A DNA stretch of 64,000 nucleotides from positions 16,765,896-16,829,895 of the forward strand of contig JABBOT010000005.1 of assembly GCA_016165875.1 (NCBI GenBank), given 5' to 3'. A program made the translations under genes and the position numbers. Each line of letters starts with the position of its first letter. Within the stretch, counting starts at the first letter, position 1. The DNA comes from Acanthopleura granulata (lineage: Eukaryota; Mollusca; Polyplacophora; Chitonida; Chitonidae). The notes below the pieces were generated by a model that saw only the letters and a program-made list of their open reading frames with translations, ran no database searches and was not told the origin of the DNA. This document shows, piece after piece, positions 13,301-25,025 of this stretch.

Positions 13301-14187
13301 AATGCCTTGAGGCGGTAACTCATACAACAGTCACCTTGTATAATACAAAACGGCAAATTACGAAGAGTAGCCAAGGCACACACTTCGCATACTGTCATAA
13401 ACCTTGCTGGAATCTGAATGGTCTCTTTAGACCATCTTGTCTGCACCACATCTGATAGGACTGAAAAATCCCAATGCAACAACTTTACACACAAGTCGCC
13501 GTGGGGACATTATCCACAGAAAAACATTATTCCTGTATTTTAGCTTGGAAAGAAATCTCTGATGATCAAGAATGCTCACATCATGGTTATGAGAAAGGAT
13601 AATTCCATGTAACTTTCTAAACAATTCGACAAACAAGCTCTTGGAGGAGTCCTCTGACTGTTGTAATGGTGACTTAAATGAATATGAACCACAGCTAAAC
13701 AACCTCTTTGAAGGAACTTGGATATGTACCTAGACACTGAAACAGACATTCGTATATCAGCCATCAATCAAAATCAGAGTTTCAGGTCAATGATCAAAAG
13801 ACCAGTCTCCAAAAAGAAAAAATGAACACAAACCATTTAAGAAATGGGATTCAAGCAGAAGTTTTCAATGATGATGCAAGAAATGTTCTTGGCAAATGAG
13901 TGAAATCAGTATCAAAATCATGTATATGTAGGAACATGTACCTGTAAGGCAAAAGCAGGTATTACAAGTCCATGACAAGAACTACAAATACATGTAGCTT
14001 GTACAGAACATCAACAACTATCAAAGGCAAGGATAAAATATACGGAACATTGAGATCCATGTGATTTGATAATCATAGACATGAATTCAACAGTTAACAT
14101 GAGAACAGGAAGAAAGTCGCAAGCCAAAAACACAGATGTATATCAGTTCAAGTTTAGCGACTAGCCATGAAGATAGCCATGAATGGC

Positions 14188-14380
14188 AGCCATATTGTTT
14201 TGTGCACATACATTTAGGTGAAAACCAATTCCAGTGAGACTGTCATGGTGTCATATACCACTAGTGAAATCTGAAGGCAATCAGTCACACAGCTCTCGAG
14301 TTATCAACCAGGAAATAAAAGATGGCCTCGACAGCCATATCATTTGGTGCATTTAGGTGAAAATCAATCCCAGTATGGAC
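14188..14380. repeat. Diverged tandem repeat, period about 145 bp
   Basis: AGCCATATTGTTTTGTGCAC...CATTTAGGTGAAAACCAATTCCAGT starting at 14188 recurs as AGCCATATCATTTGGTGCATTTAGG...AAAATCAATCCCAGT from 14333. One full unit and part of a second are visible. Confidence 0.6.
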
Positions 14381-16641
14381 AAATCCCAGGTCCTGGTGAA
14401 GGACAATCACAACATGTAAGCACTGTCACAAAGATGGAGTGAGAATATCAGAGTAGAAAGTAATCTCTAACAGTGAAAGATTACATCATGGCCTTGTAAC
14501 ATAGTGATGCCTGTGTAAATTGACCGAGAGCAGGACCAATACAAAATGTTCGTTTTGACAGATGTCTGCTTTATCAGGGTCACGTACTACATTATAAAGG
14601 ATTGAACGCAAATGTACAGCCAATAGGACTACACTTAAAATAAGCAAAATGTTTTCTCAAAAACAGTATAGATGTAACTTTTAATGTTTCACCACCATAA
14701 TGGATTTAACCAAAAATTGAAGGACCTACCAGTGTGTTGTTTTGAGGGTAAGATCACACAAAAATGATTGAATGGTGACTGAAAAGACCATAAAGTACTA
14801 TATTTACAAATAGATTCCCTGAGTTTTTTTAGATTTTTGCCCCAAATTAAATGCAGTCAAATATTTCAAGAGTATGGTGGACTTTATGGACGATGTTGAA
14901 CAGGGTGAAGGCCAGCATCGTCACACATTCCTTTCAGCTGCTAAACAGCCTCTGATTGTTACATTTCCACACTGAATTCATATACAGGTGTAGTATACCT
15001 CATGTCTACATATTCATGTAGCACGCAAAGATGAAACCATCAGACTGTTAGCAAGGTAATTAAAAGGTAATGATGATGGAGCCTATTATATTCTTCTTGG
15101 AGAACTATTAGGCTGTCGGAAAAGGTATTGAACACATGTCCACAATGCCAATGGCATGAATTGGAGATTACCAGAAGGATGTGGGACAGACATACATGTA
15201 TTAATATTTCTCAAAGAGGCCAAGTAATGACTTTAGTACCAATTACCAGTGGAGATGAAATTGTATCCCAAATGTCTGGAGCTATGAAGACATTTGTCAT
15301 TTTCAGTTAAGAACAATACATGTACAACTATAGCTTCATCAAATAGGAATCGACAAGACTTAATAAGTGTTATTTAAATCTCTGAGAAATAAAAATCTAA
15401 ACCTTACTGGTTTGAATATCATTAATATGACAAAAGGTTAGAAAACCCCTGGACAACTCAGAACTTCCCAAATAAAATTAGAATTTTCCCAAATAAAAAA
15501 AAGGAGGACAAAAAATGAGCTTACTATCTGGATCAATACAATGAATGTCAAATACATGTGAATCCATCAGAGCTTTAAAAGCATAATACTGGAGACAGCT
15601 ACTGGAGGGTGAAAAAAGTCACATCTCACATGTCCTGAAGACGATCAGAATTGCCTGGCAAACTGTGATTCATGTAGAAAAAAAAGACAAAGAAGAAATG
15701 AAAAATTCATTTTGAACACTAACAGCACAGGAAATACATGTAACATACATAACCTAAATGGCTTTCTGGAGCCTGTGACATGGTCATACATGTATTCTAG
15801 CCTGCTTCATTTACTGCTCTAATGCAATGAACGTGATAAACAGACAAAGGGCTTCTTCACAAAACATGGCTTGCTCTTAATTTAACCGATTTAAGCAGTG
15901 TTTGTCCTAATGAAGTCTCTATTTTTGTAGTCACTCCTGAACTTAATTTGGGATTTGTGTCATCATTGCTAACTTGACACAGCACTCCATTCCCAGATGA
16001 ATGACCCAGTACAGCTTAAAGAAACATGACATTCATTCTGAAAAGAAACAGTCTTCCCTGTCTAATGGAGCAGCAACTGGAGAAATTTCATTATCAATTT
16101 CTTCAACTGGCTCTGGGAGCATTCATGCTGAGCGGTCATGTTTGCTATATCTTACTGATCAGATTATTTAGAGCTAAACAAGCCAACAACTACTTCATTA
16201 TAAAAAAGTGGTTGAGATTCAAATGGCAGCACTTTATCAGCTGATGCATACATGCATTTATATACATGTATCAGTACACTGGAAACATTTAACGCTTCAT
16301 TATGGTAATCTGACTGTTATTAAATGCTGTACTTAAATATCAACTGTTCACAAGTTTATATGCTGGCTGTCTGGTTTACATGTACATTTGATGAAAAAGC
16401 ATAATGCTCAGAATGACCAACTGTAGTCTGCCAAAGACAGTATCTGACAAACCTCCTGACTTAAAGCCACAGCTGAAACAGTAGGAGATATTTGAGCCTG
16501 CCACTGATTGGTCAGAAGTTGATCAGCACAAGACAATTTTACACAGTTGAGCCTGCGCTGACAGTTTTAGCACTTCAGACAGCATGTGCAACTATACCAC
16601 TTCTTATCACTGCTGTCTCTTGTATGTGTAAGCACACGTAC

Positions 16642-16879
16642 ATACATGAATTCATGAAAAATGTACGAACCGTATGGTGGACTCTTTGCCATAGCTTTTA
16701 AATTTGGCTTTGAACATAATTTTGGCTATGTCACATTCATTTCTGAAATTCTCCTTGTAGGAAAATGCTCCAAACGCAATTGACTTTGTAGCATAAATTT
16801 AGCTTCACTGCCAAGTCATTTGTAAAACAATACTTAGAGGGCCCAGCCCAGTCACAGATACTTGTACCAGTAAATGACA
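16642..16879 (+). repeat. 238-bp direct repeat, copy 1
   Basis: Aligns without gaps to 17776-18013. By eye there are 9 mismatches in 238 positions (about 96% identity), four of them in the first 27 bases. The best-conserved core runs from GAACCGTATGGTGGACTC to ACTTGTACCAGTAAATGACA. It is not recognised as a named element. Confidence 0.9.
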
Positions 16880-17775
16880 TCAGACTAACATGTAAGTCAC
16901 TCATACATAGTAGAGATGACACACAATCTCACAATTACGAAAGTCACAGATTACAGTGCAACTTTTGAACAAATATTCCAAATAGCAAAGCACCAAAAAG
17001 CTGCAGGCTTCTATCAAAGGGATAGGACACCCTGAAAATATGTACATGTAACATATTTAGTATATATGATGTAATTACTTGAACATGCAAAAACATTTAT
17101 ATCTGTGCGGTCTGCAGCAATACCACAAAGAATGCCATAATTACCAATTAATGGTGTATGATTGGCTCTGTTTGCCTCAAAAGTAGAGATATAATTATCA
17201 TAACTATGCACAAAATGGGGTACATTAGTACTTTGCTGCGACACATGAACAATGTTATATTTGTGCGGACCCAGAAGCCTACCCAGTTTTTAAGTACATG
17301 CATTTGGACCTATAGGCCCAGAATTTGGATGACACTGATACAGATTCATTTATTAAAGCCATGTGTGTCTGTGCGTACATGTGTATAAACAACAGGACAA
17401 CCTCTATGCCATTTATCTTCCATAGACATAAGATACAGTGTCTAAGCATGTTCAAGATGGAGGTCAGACATTATTTAGAATGCCTTATTAATGTTTGGGA
17501 CAGACTGGGACGTGATCATGAGAACACGATCCCACGCCATTAAAGGCAGTGATTCTCATTACATAATACCACCCCTATTTCTGACCCACGCACACTTTTG
17601 TTACCCACCACTTCAAAGGTTTCTCTTGGATTGTAACCTGCGCAATCAATCAATGGCTACTTGACAGCTCTGTGATCCCACTTAACCTGGTGTGGATTCC
17701 TCACTGACACTCACACGATTACATGCATTTCTACCTGGGCAAGGCCCAACTACCTTAAACTTCTTAATAATCAGT

Positions 17776-18013
17776 ATACATAAATTCAGGCAAAATGTAA
17801 GAACCGTATGGTGGACTCTTTGCCATAGCTTTTAAACTTGGCTTTGAACATAATTTTGGCCATGTCACATTCATTTCTGAAATTCTCCTTGTAGGAAAAT
17901 GCTCCAAACGCAATAAACTTTGTAGCATAAATTTAGCTTCACTGCCAAGTCATTTGTAAAACAATACTTAGAGGGCCCGGCCCAGTCACAGATACTTGTA
18001 CCAGTAAATGACA
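17776..18013 (+). repeat. 238-bp direct repeat, copy 2
   Basis: Same orientation and same length as copy 1. The two copies are separated by 896 bp of unrelated sequence. No clear target-site duplication, primer-binding site or polypurine tract was seen, so the origin (tandem duplication with divergence of the spacer, or two insertions of one family) is open. Confidence 0.9.
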
Positions 18014-20639
18014 GTACAGATGCCTGCTCTGGGCACACTTAAACTCTGCCTTACATCCATGATTTTATTTACAGGTATTTATTGATTTACTTGTTGTTCC
18101 ACACTCAAGAATTTTTCCCTTATACTATGGTAGTTAGTTTCGTGAAACAAAGAAACTGGATTACTGACAACCCTTCTCACATGTGATATACAGACTTGCA
18201 CACCATACTGACATGGGGAAAAACTGGTCTTTAACAAAGGCAAGACTGGGCAGGTAGCCACCCTTGTGTCATCAACTATTCATATTCATAAAGAGCCCAC
18301 AAATGACGAGAGCAAGGGGGGAATCGGGAAACCAAGGCTGGGTCTGAACCAGTATCTTCTGTGCCAGCCTTTGCAAGTCTCGCATACATTCATGGCGCAT
18401 ACATTCATGAATTCGGTTGTGTGTGCTGTATTAGAACATAGGCCTACATATACACAGGAGTCATTTGCACAGTGGGATAGGGGCACAGTTATACATGTAC
18501 CTAAAATTTGGGTAAATAAAATGCAGAAATCATTACATATCACCTAAGCATATGGGATTTAATAATTTACAGTATCCAAGCTAGCATCTGTAGAGTGCTG
18601 TGTTTAATTTCAAAATAATATCAAGAAGTGAGATATGCTGAAATGCCCGCAAGCCACACAGAGTATTAAAGTACATTTGACTAAATACCATTTGCCATTT
18701 ATTTAATTGGTGTTTTACACCAAGTCAGTCTATGTTTGAAGGCAACCTAGCTCTGGCAGGTACATGTAGCTGACAAACTTGTGGACATACAGCCTGTTCT
18801 GTACCAGGTACCCAACAAACCTCTTGACATTATTGTTGCTTCCAAGCCAGGGGGGATCATAACATAATAGTTTCTAAAACTGAGGCAATTTGGGCATTTC
18901 CGTCAGCAGAGGTCCTTTAGCGGGTATGCAGGTATATCCAGCTATAACCCAATGAAAGGATCAACAAGAGAAATTTCTGTACACAATAACCAAATCAGGG
19001 ACGTATCCAAAGAAATTTCCTCATACAATAACCAATTAAAGGAAGTAACAAAAGAAAAAGTTAGAAGAAAGACCTGCAGCAGTAATCAATAGCAGAAGGG
19101 AAACTGAGAGATAGCCCAAGCACAGAGTGATTCTAAAATAGATTACTGTTGCTTTTTTTTTGCCCACCCAACAGCTGCAAAGACTTAAGTGCAAAAAGCA
19201 CCAGTTAGGAAGAGCAATGCTAATTACTAGTGTCTGTCATTTTAGCAGGGAGAAAAAAACATAGTTATCCCATGTTCGATCAATTGTTCTCTTGTTACAC
19301 TCCAGGCAACCTGAATTCCCACCGACTTTCCCCAGCCAATTTCCATACAGCTAGCTCAGATATGAGAAGCCTCACATGACAAACTTGTCAAATTTAAACA
19401 TTCATAGACCATGAACATGGTGTTCTGTTACTCTATACAGACAAACCACTGTGTGAACAAAGAAACATCTCTTCATCCCGTCTAATACTACTAAAAGGAA
19501 CATGGTTGCAAAATCTTTAAGTACTGCATTTCAACAAATTCCACATAAATCCCTTCATTCAAATTAGACATATAGCACGTTTGGGCATACATGCATCACA
19601 GGAATGACATTTGATCTAGAGAGATAAGTTAATAATTTCTGTGAAGTTCAATAATAAGACAATCTTAAAATCTTGCAAATTATGATTTCAAAAGTTACAC
19701 TTAGTCAGCAGTATAATACTGCATGTTAACTGATTCAGCAATTTAATTAACTCTCCTATTAATCCAAGCATCTATACTGAAGGTCAACATAACAAAAGGA
19801 CAGCCATACTACATGTGACCATTACAACACTTTTCAATGTTTTATAGGACTTGATTTTTGTTTAAGTGTCATACTCAAGAATTTCCAAATCGTTTAATCA
19901 AAGAGGAGTAAATCTTACAGTTATTACCTAAATGTATGTATCTTGTACAAGCTTATACCAATAGTAATTCTGGTCTTATTGTTGGAGTGTCACATCAGTT
20001 ATTAACTGCAAGTGAGCAGCTTTCTTGAATTTGAGATATGTACTACCTTGTAAGACATTTGAACAAATTCCTCTTCTTAACCACTTCACTATAAATACCT
20101 ACACACATGTAACATGACATAATGACTGACTACCCTTCTGGTCAGTGACATATCCTGATTTGATGCAGCAAAAAATTTTGACATAAAACTCAATACATGT
20201 TCTGGACAACATAAAAACAGGCAATGTGTTTTCCTGGCAGCCTAGCAAAATGACATTTCCATACAGAAGTGCCTACACTCTGGCCATTACCAAATCTTTC
20301 ACACTGGAAAAAGAAAAGAAAAAAACCTAAACAGATTTCCACTTTTATTGGATGCACGCATTAGTATTCTCCAAGCAACACCTCAAATTTAGCAAAGAGA
20401 ATTATAAATGGAAACTGTCACGATGTGGGTAGAGATTAGCTGGCAGTCTGCTGGGCATCCCCAATGCTCGCTACTCACACAGGAACAGTCTGGTGTCCAG
20501 AATTCCACTTTCCACAGCTGTAAAAGACAGGCCCCAGCCTCAGACATGGTTTATGTTCTTCATGGAATAATACACTCTAGGTAAATTCTGTTTACATGAT
20601 CCAAATTCCAAGACACCCATTAAATGAATTTCCAGCTAA

Positions 20640-20980
20640 TAAGTAGACCACATTCCTTCTCAGTTATCATATGATCTATGTGCCGTCTCTAAGTTAGCTA
20701 CTGAGTTCAGTTATTATACAGACCATATTCATCTCAACCAGTGCATACAGTTACATGTACCAAATTCTTTATGTTCCATCTACATGTCAGCTACTGCATT
20801 CAGTTAGGTGTATCAACTGACCCATATATTTTATCTTCGCTGCTGTGTTCAGTTATGACATGGTCCACATTCTTTCTTAATTTAATAGCATCTGCATTAA
20901 GTTATCAAATAGTTTGCATTTCATCAAGGCTGCTGTCTTCATTCTATCTCAGCCACTGCTTTAAGTTATCAAAGTTATTT
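20640..20980. repeat. Highly diverged minisatellite, unit about 50 bp
   Basis: The landmark CTACTGCATTCAGTTA recurs in variant forms near 20700, 20739, 20791, 20840, 20891 and 20953, mostly about 50 bp apart. Between landmarks are CATATTCATCTC-like words. Weaker echoes continue to about 21620. Confidence 0.5.
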
Positions 20981-21976
20981 AATTTTTGAATGATTTGTCA
21001 ATCCATCTACGCTAACATCTGCATATTATTTCTGGTATTATCTCCTGTGATCAAATCGTCACAGCCAAAACATTCAAATTTGGTAAAACAGTGACAAATC
21101 TGCTCACTTTTACAGAAAGACCACATGTGCTTGAGCTCAGTACATTCAGTTATGTAATGATCTAAATGCTACCTACATGCAGACATTGCATTTTACCAAG
21201 AAACTCTCATTCTACCTCATTCCCTGCATAAATATTAAGACACTGCTCACAATGAATGGACCCCATCCCCTAAGCTTTCATTCTCAAAACAAATGGGGTA
21301 CATGTACATGTACCTCAACCATTGTTCATTTTTTCCCCAGTAAATAAATGCTCCAACCAACTACTGAAGCCACATTACTAATACACTACATACTGCTTAA
21401 GGTTCAACATTACAAACCGAGCCGATAAAAGAAATAGTGATACCTCAGTAAATGCGTCAAGTAATTTAATCTATAAATTGTCTACATATCATCTCAGCCA
21501 CTTAATTTACTGGATAAGAATCAAATGGTCCATTGTTGTTCCAGAAGGTTAATACAACAGCCACATTCAATTTAGTCTGATGCTCTCTTAGTCTCTATCA
21601 ATCAATTCATTCAGTTTACAGAGCTCTGAGTCCTTTCGTATGTTGACAAGTCCACTCATTTACAAACGTAACCAAAAAAAAAGGAGACGTGAGAAATTAA
21701 GACTGATAGAGAAATCAAACCACATGCTAAAAAAAATACATTTTGATTTGTACACATAGGTATATCCTGTGAAATGACTGAGCATGAACACAGTGTCTTT
21801 GTGTATCTCTGTGTCTCACAAGGTCGGGTAAATACAGATATGTACATCATAAAACAAATGACAAACACAAGAACCGGGTTTGAATGCAAAATACTTTCAG
21901 TTTAAAGATATATACATGTACATCAAATGCTACGAAACAGATGTATGCCATTTGTAGATAAAATGAGAATCATTAC

Positions 21977-22040
21977 CTGGATCTTCATTGTCATCGCTCT
22001 CATCCGTATCTATGATAATCAAGGTAGACATGGTTCTCAT
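21977..22040 (-). CDS. TNFAIP8: TNFAIP8 alternative first coding exon 1a (acidic leader)
   Basis: On the minus strand, ATG at 22040 opens 21 codons plus one base (G), followed at once by a donor GATCCAG|GTAATG (intron begins at 21976). The 64-nt coding segment is phase 1 and matches the TG-initial exon at 7927, giving G|TG = Val. The encoded leader begins MRTMSTLIIIDTDESDDNED and is followed by Pro, then exon 2. It is strongly acidic after a short hydrophobic run. A TGA lies in frame two codons upstream (22044-22046), so the start is inside this exon. The second Met (22031) has A at -3 and may be the preferred start, giving 208 aa. Inference: this is a tissue- or promoter-specific first exon, as vertebrate TNFAIP8 also has alternative first exons. 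The intron to exon 2 is 14.0 kb. No transcript evidence is available here. Confidence 0.8.
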
Positions 22041-23635
22041 AAGTCACCCTAGTCCCGACACAGGCGACAGATCAACAGGCTGAGTGGCTACAGAATCCCC
22101 AGGCTAGACTATCACCGGTTAACAACACATGCCTCAAGTCTGCAAGGACTATAAAACTAGGGTTGGTAACTAGAGCTGGGTCTTTAACGCATCATATGGT
22201 ATTATCACAAAGTAACGTTTACAACTTCACCAGGATTTTCCTCAGAGCCGGCTAACTCCTGTCAGACTGGGTTAATCATTGACAGTAAATCCTCCAGATC
22301 AGTTCCTGATGCTGGATACTATGGGTCTCTCCTGGCTTTCAAGCTTCACTGCTGCCGAAAGGAAGACCCGATAGGGACAGGACTAGAGTTCTCGTCTCTA
22401 CTATGACAGATGATATGAAAGGGACATCAATAAAGTCTCAGTCCAATCTTGTTCACTGCTATATCCCAGCCTAGGCCATGTGGCAGTGTTCCTCTAGTAC
22501 TGCTGGGCTATGAGTGGGAGCAGTCCGAACAGGGTGTCAATATGTCAAGTCAAGCCCCTTCATTTCCTCACAGGCAACCTTTCAACAGTCTTGGCTAAAA
22601 TGCAGCCAGCTGTCACAGGGAAATACCAACCCAGATCCGTGCATTCAAATTCAGCAGTCAGAGAAAGGCACATTAACATTAGACCTACATGTGTGGTCCA
22701 GTCCACATAAGTAATATAGTACAGCAACGGAAAAGAGGGAATTCCCCTCAAGGCCACAGTAATATCTGCCTTTGGGCACCAGTAAAATGCCTGCCATGAA
22801 CATCCCATGAAGTACCAGAAAGTGCTGGTGTTCTCTGGCTGGTAATTCAGACTGCAGAAAGGCAAGCCACCACAAGGTAGATTACTCAGAGAGTCTTTCT
22901 AGGGTGATTAAGATTCTAGTCCAGTTTTAAAATACGATTCTGTCTGACCCTGGAAAAAGAGACTGGCATGTATATTACCAGTCATTACCTTTATACGCCC
23001 TCTGGCTATACATGTTGTTTAATGGGACAGCTATTTTAAGGTGTACCTGCACAAAGATGTGATTTATGCAAAAGGCTATATCCGAATGGAACAGCTATCC
23101 TAGTGTCTACAGTATTATTTCTTCAGAAAATACTCATAAAGGGCAGCATAGATAATGTTTCTTGACAATCTCTCTACTGTATTCACAAGAAAGGTAATGT
23201 GCCACTCCCTCAAGATAATGATGGTTTCATATGAGGCTATTTACCTTTATATCTACGATAAACCACCTGAATGTCTGCCTTGGATCATGGAAATTACATG
23301 TAGATTACACAAAGAGAATTCTGTCCGTCATCAACAGTTCTATTATGCCATACTGCATTACATATTTCACACACCACTATATCTATGTGATAAAACTGTT
23401 AAGAAACTATTCTATCACAAGGTCAAATCTGCAAACGGCTTCTTCACAGGTGCCAACCTCTTCATTTGGTGGATGTTAAAGAAACTGCATTCATCAGTAC
23501 AGTTTACTTCATGACATGGTTACTGTCTGATGTGGTATACAATGGCACAACAGTAAAGGTACTGGGTGGGGGAATCTGTACTGTCTGAAGTAATCCACCA
23601 TGCTTTCCCTTGTACCTCAAGAACCCTCCTCATTT

Positions 23636-23856
23636 ACTTATTTATTTATTTATTTGTTTTACGCCACACTTAAGAGTATTGTGCTTATACGACAGCAGTC
23701 AGCATTACAGTAGGAGGAAACCAGACAGAGCCCGGGGGAAACCCACAGCCATCCCTAGGTTGCTCCTCCTGATTTAAGACTGCAGCTGAATCAGCGAGAG
23801 TTGGATTCAAGCATACTACTAAATGATTGGTCAGGAGTCCATCGCCTGCTGCAATT
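23636..23856 (-). repeat. SINE family B copy
   Basis: Starts with TTATTTATTTATTTG and TTTTACGCCACACTTAAG. CTTATACGACAGCAGTC, AGTAGGAGGAAACCAGACAG and AGCCCGGGGGAAACCCACAG follow in the family order. A box-B-like GTTGGATTCAAGC marks the eroded head. Orientation is minus. Confidence 0.8.
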
Positions 23857-24875
23857 AAAGGCAACACTTTTGAAGAATGAGTCTGGAAACACTTTTGCCG
23901 AATGAGTCTGAAAAGGTTCCAGTCCTCACCAATCTACTGTATGCGCCATATTCTAACAAAAAAGAAATGTCAGGTATGCACACATGTACAGAGCAGCTTA
24001 TAACCAAGTCTTCTGGGAGATTCACTCATATCATTTTAATCTCAGTCTGCATCACTTCCCTAAATTGCAACAGATACACAGGAGACCATAGACGTACTCC
24101 TCCCTCCCCCTACTGGCAAACTCCATAAAGACTAAAACGTAAGTGATCTTCAGCAAGCTTCATAAAACACACACAGTTAGTAAGAATCACAACTTATTGC
24201 CACTGTGAGCCGAAGAACATATGAAGTACAGGAACACAGAAAAGACTGTCTGAGAATGGGACTGAACCTGGGTATCCTGTGACCAAAGCAAGTACACTGT
24301 TTGACACTGATTCTTGCCTAAGAAACATTTTACAACTTTTATACAAAGTAATGCTTAGAAATACATGCACCTTAAAAGGCCAAAACTATTTATATTGTTG
24401 ACCCATCTGACAAGTTGTGGTGTGGGCTAGTTAACACTACCCGAGGGAGAAGGTCGGCCAGTCAGAAATTGGACAGGTTAATTTTCCTGTAGGCACAGAC
24501 ATTGCCCCTTCCCAAAGAGAAACTGTAAATTAGCTCTTTACTCCAAGTAATTGCCCTGAAGTACAAGGCTAGGAGTTCTCGCCACCATACACCGTCTGTA
24601 ACAATTTTGTCAGTGTTAAAATATTTGTAGGAATCTTTAACAATGTCAGCCAGAACTGTACATATAGTTTATCTACCTTGATCACTGCAAATGTTTAGAA
24701 GGTGCCTCATTTTAAAGCCAAAAAGGTTGTGATATCACGAAATCAGGAGAGGAAAGATAGTTTAGGCTATCAGACCAAATTAGATTTGTGAAGCTCTGGT
24801 ATTATAATCAATTAAACGACAACGAATGACTAGAACCATAGGTAAATCACATACAGAGCCAGTCACACTCCGAGA

Positions 24876-25025
24876 TGATTTCATTTGATTGGTGATTTGG
24901 CCAGCATTATGATGGGAGGAAAAAGGGCAGAGCCCGCAGGAAACCCAAGTTCATCTGCATGTTGCTGGCAGACCTTCCCACATACGGCCGGAGGGGAAGC
25001 ACTCCTAGATGAAGGGCTATATTAC
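24876..25025 (-). repeat. SINE family B copy with an internal deletion
   Basis: CATTTGATTGGTGATTT runs straight into GGCCAGCATTATGATGGGAG and then AGGGCAGAGCCCGCAGGAAA, TTGCTGGCAGACCTTCCCAC and CGGCCGGAGGGGAAGC. About 40 bases present in other copies between the T-rich end and the core are missing. The core itself is well preserved. Confidence 0.8.

Larger units (their letters stand above)
7928..21976 (-). other. TNFAIP8: TNFAIP8 intron between exon 1a and exon 2 (14.0 kb)
   Basis: Bounded by GTAATG at 21976 and CAG at 7928 on the minus strand. No internal exon with a recognisable product was found. It contains a diverged ~200-bp duplication (8136-8411), a SINE-like relic (10185-10330), a ~145-bp tandem repeat (14188-14380), the 238-bp direct duplication (16642-16879 and 17776-18013), a possible SINE end near 18697 and a ~50-bp array (20640-20980). 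The longest plus-strand frame (9665-10195, 176 codons) has no recognisable domain. Confidence 0.75.

Noticed and set aside
16642..18013. Terminal-repeat retrotransposon in miniature, with the 238-bp copies as LTRs
   Set aside because: Ends resembling TG...CA can be chosen, but similarity extends past the TG. There is no target-site duplication, no tRNA primer-binding site after copy 1 and no polypurine tract before copy 2.
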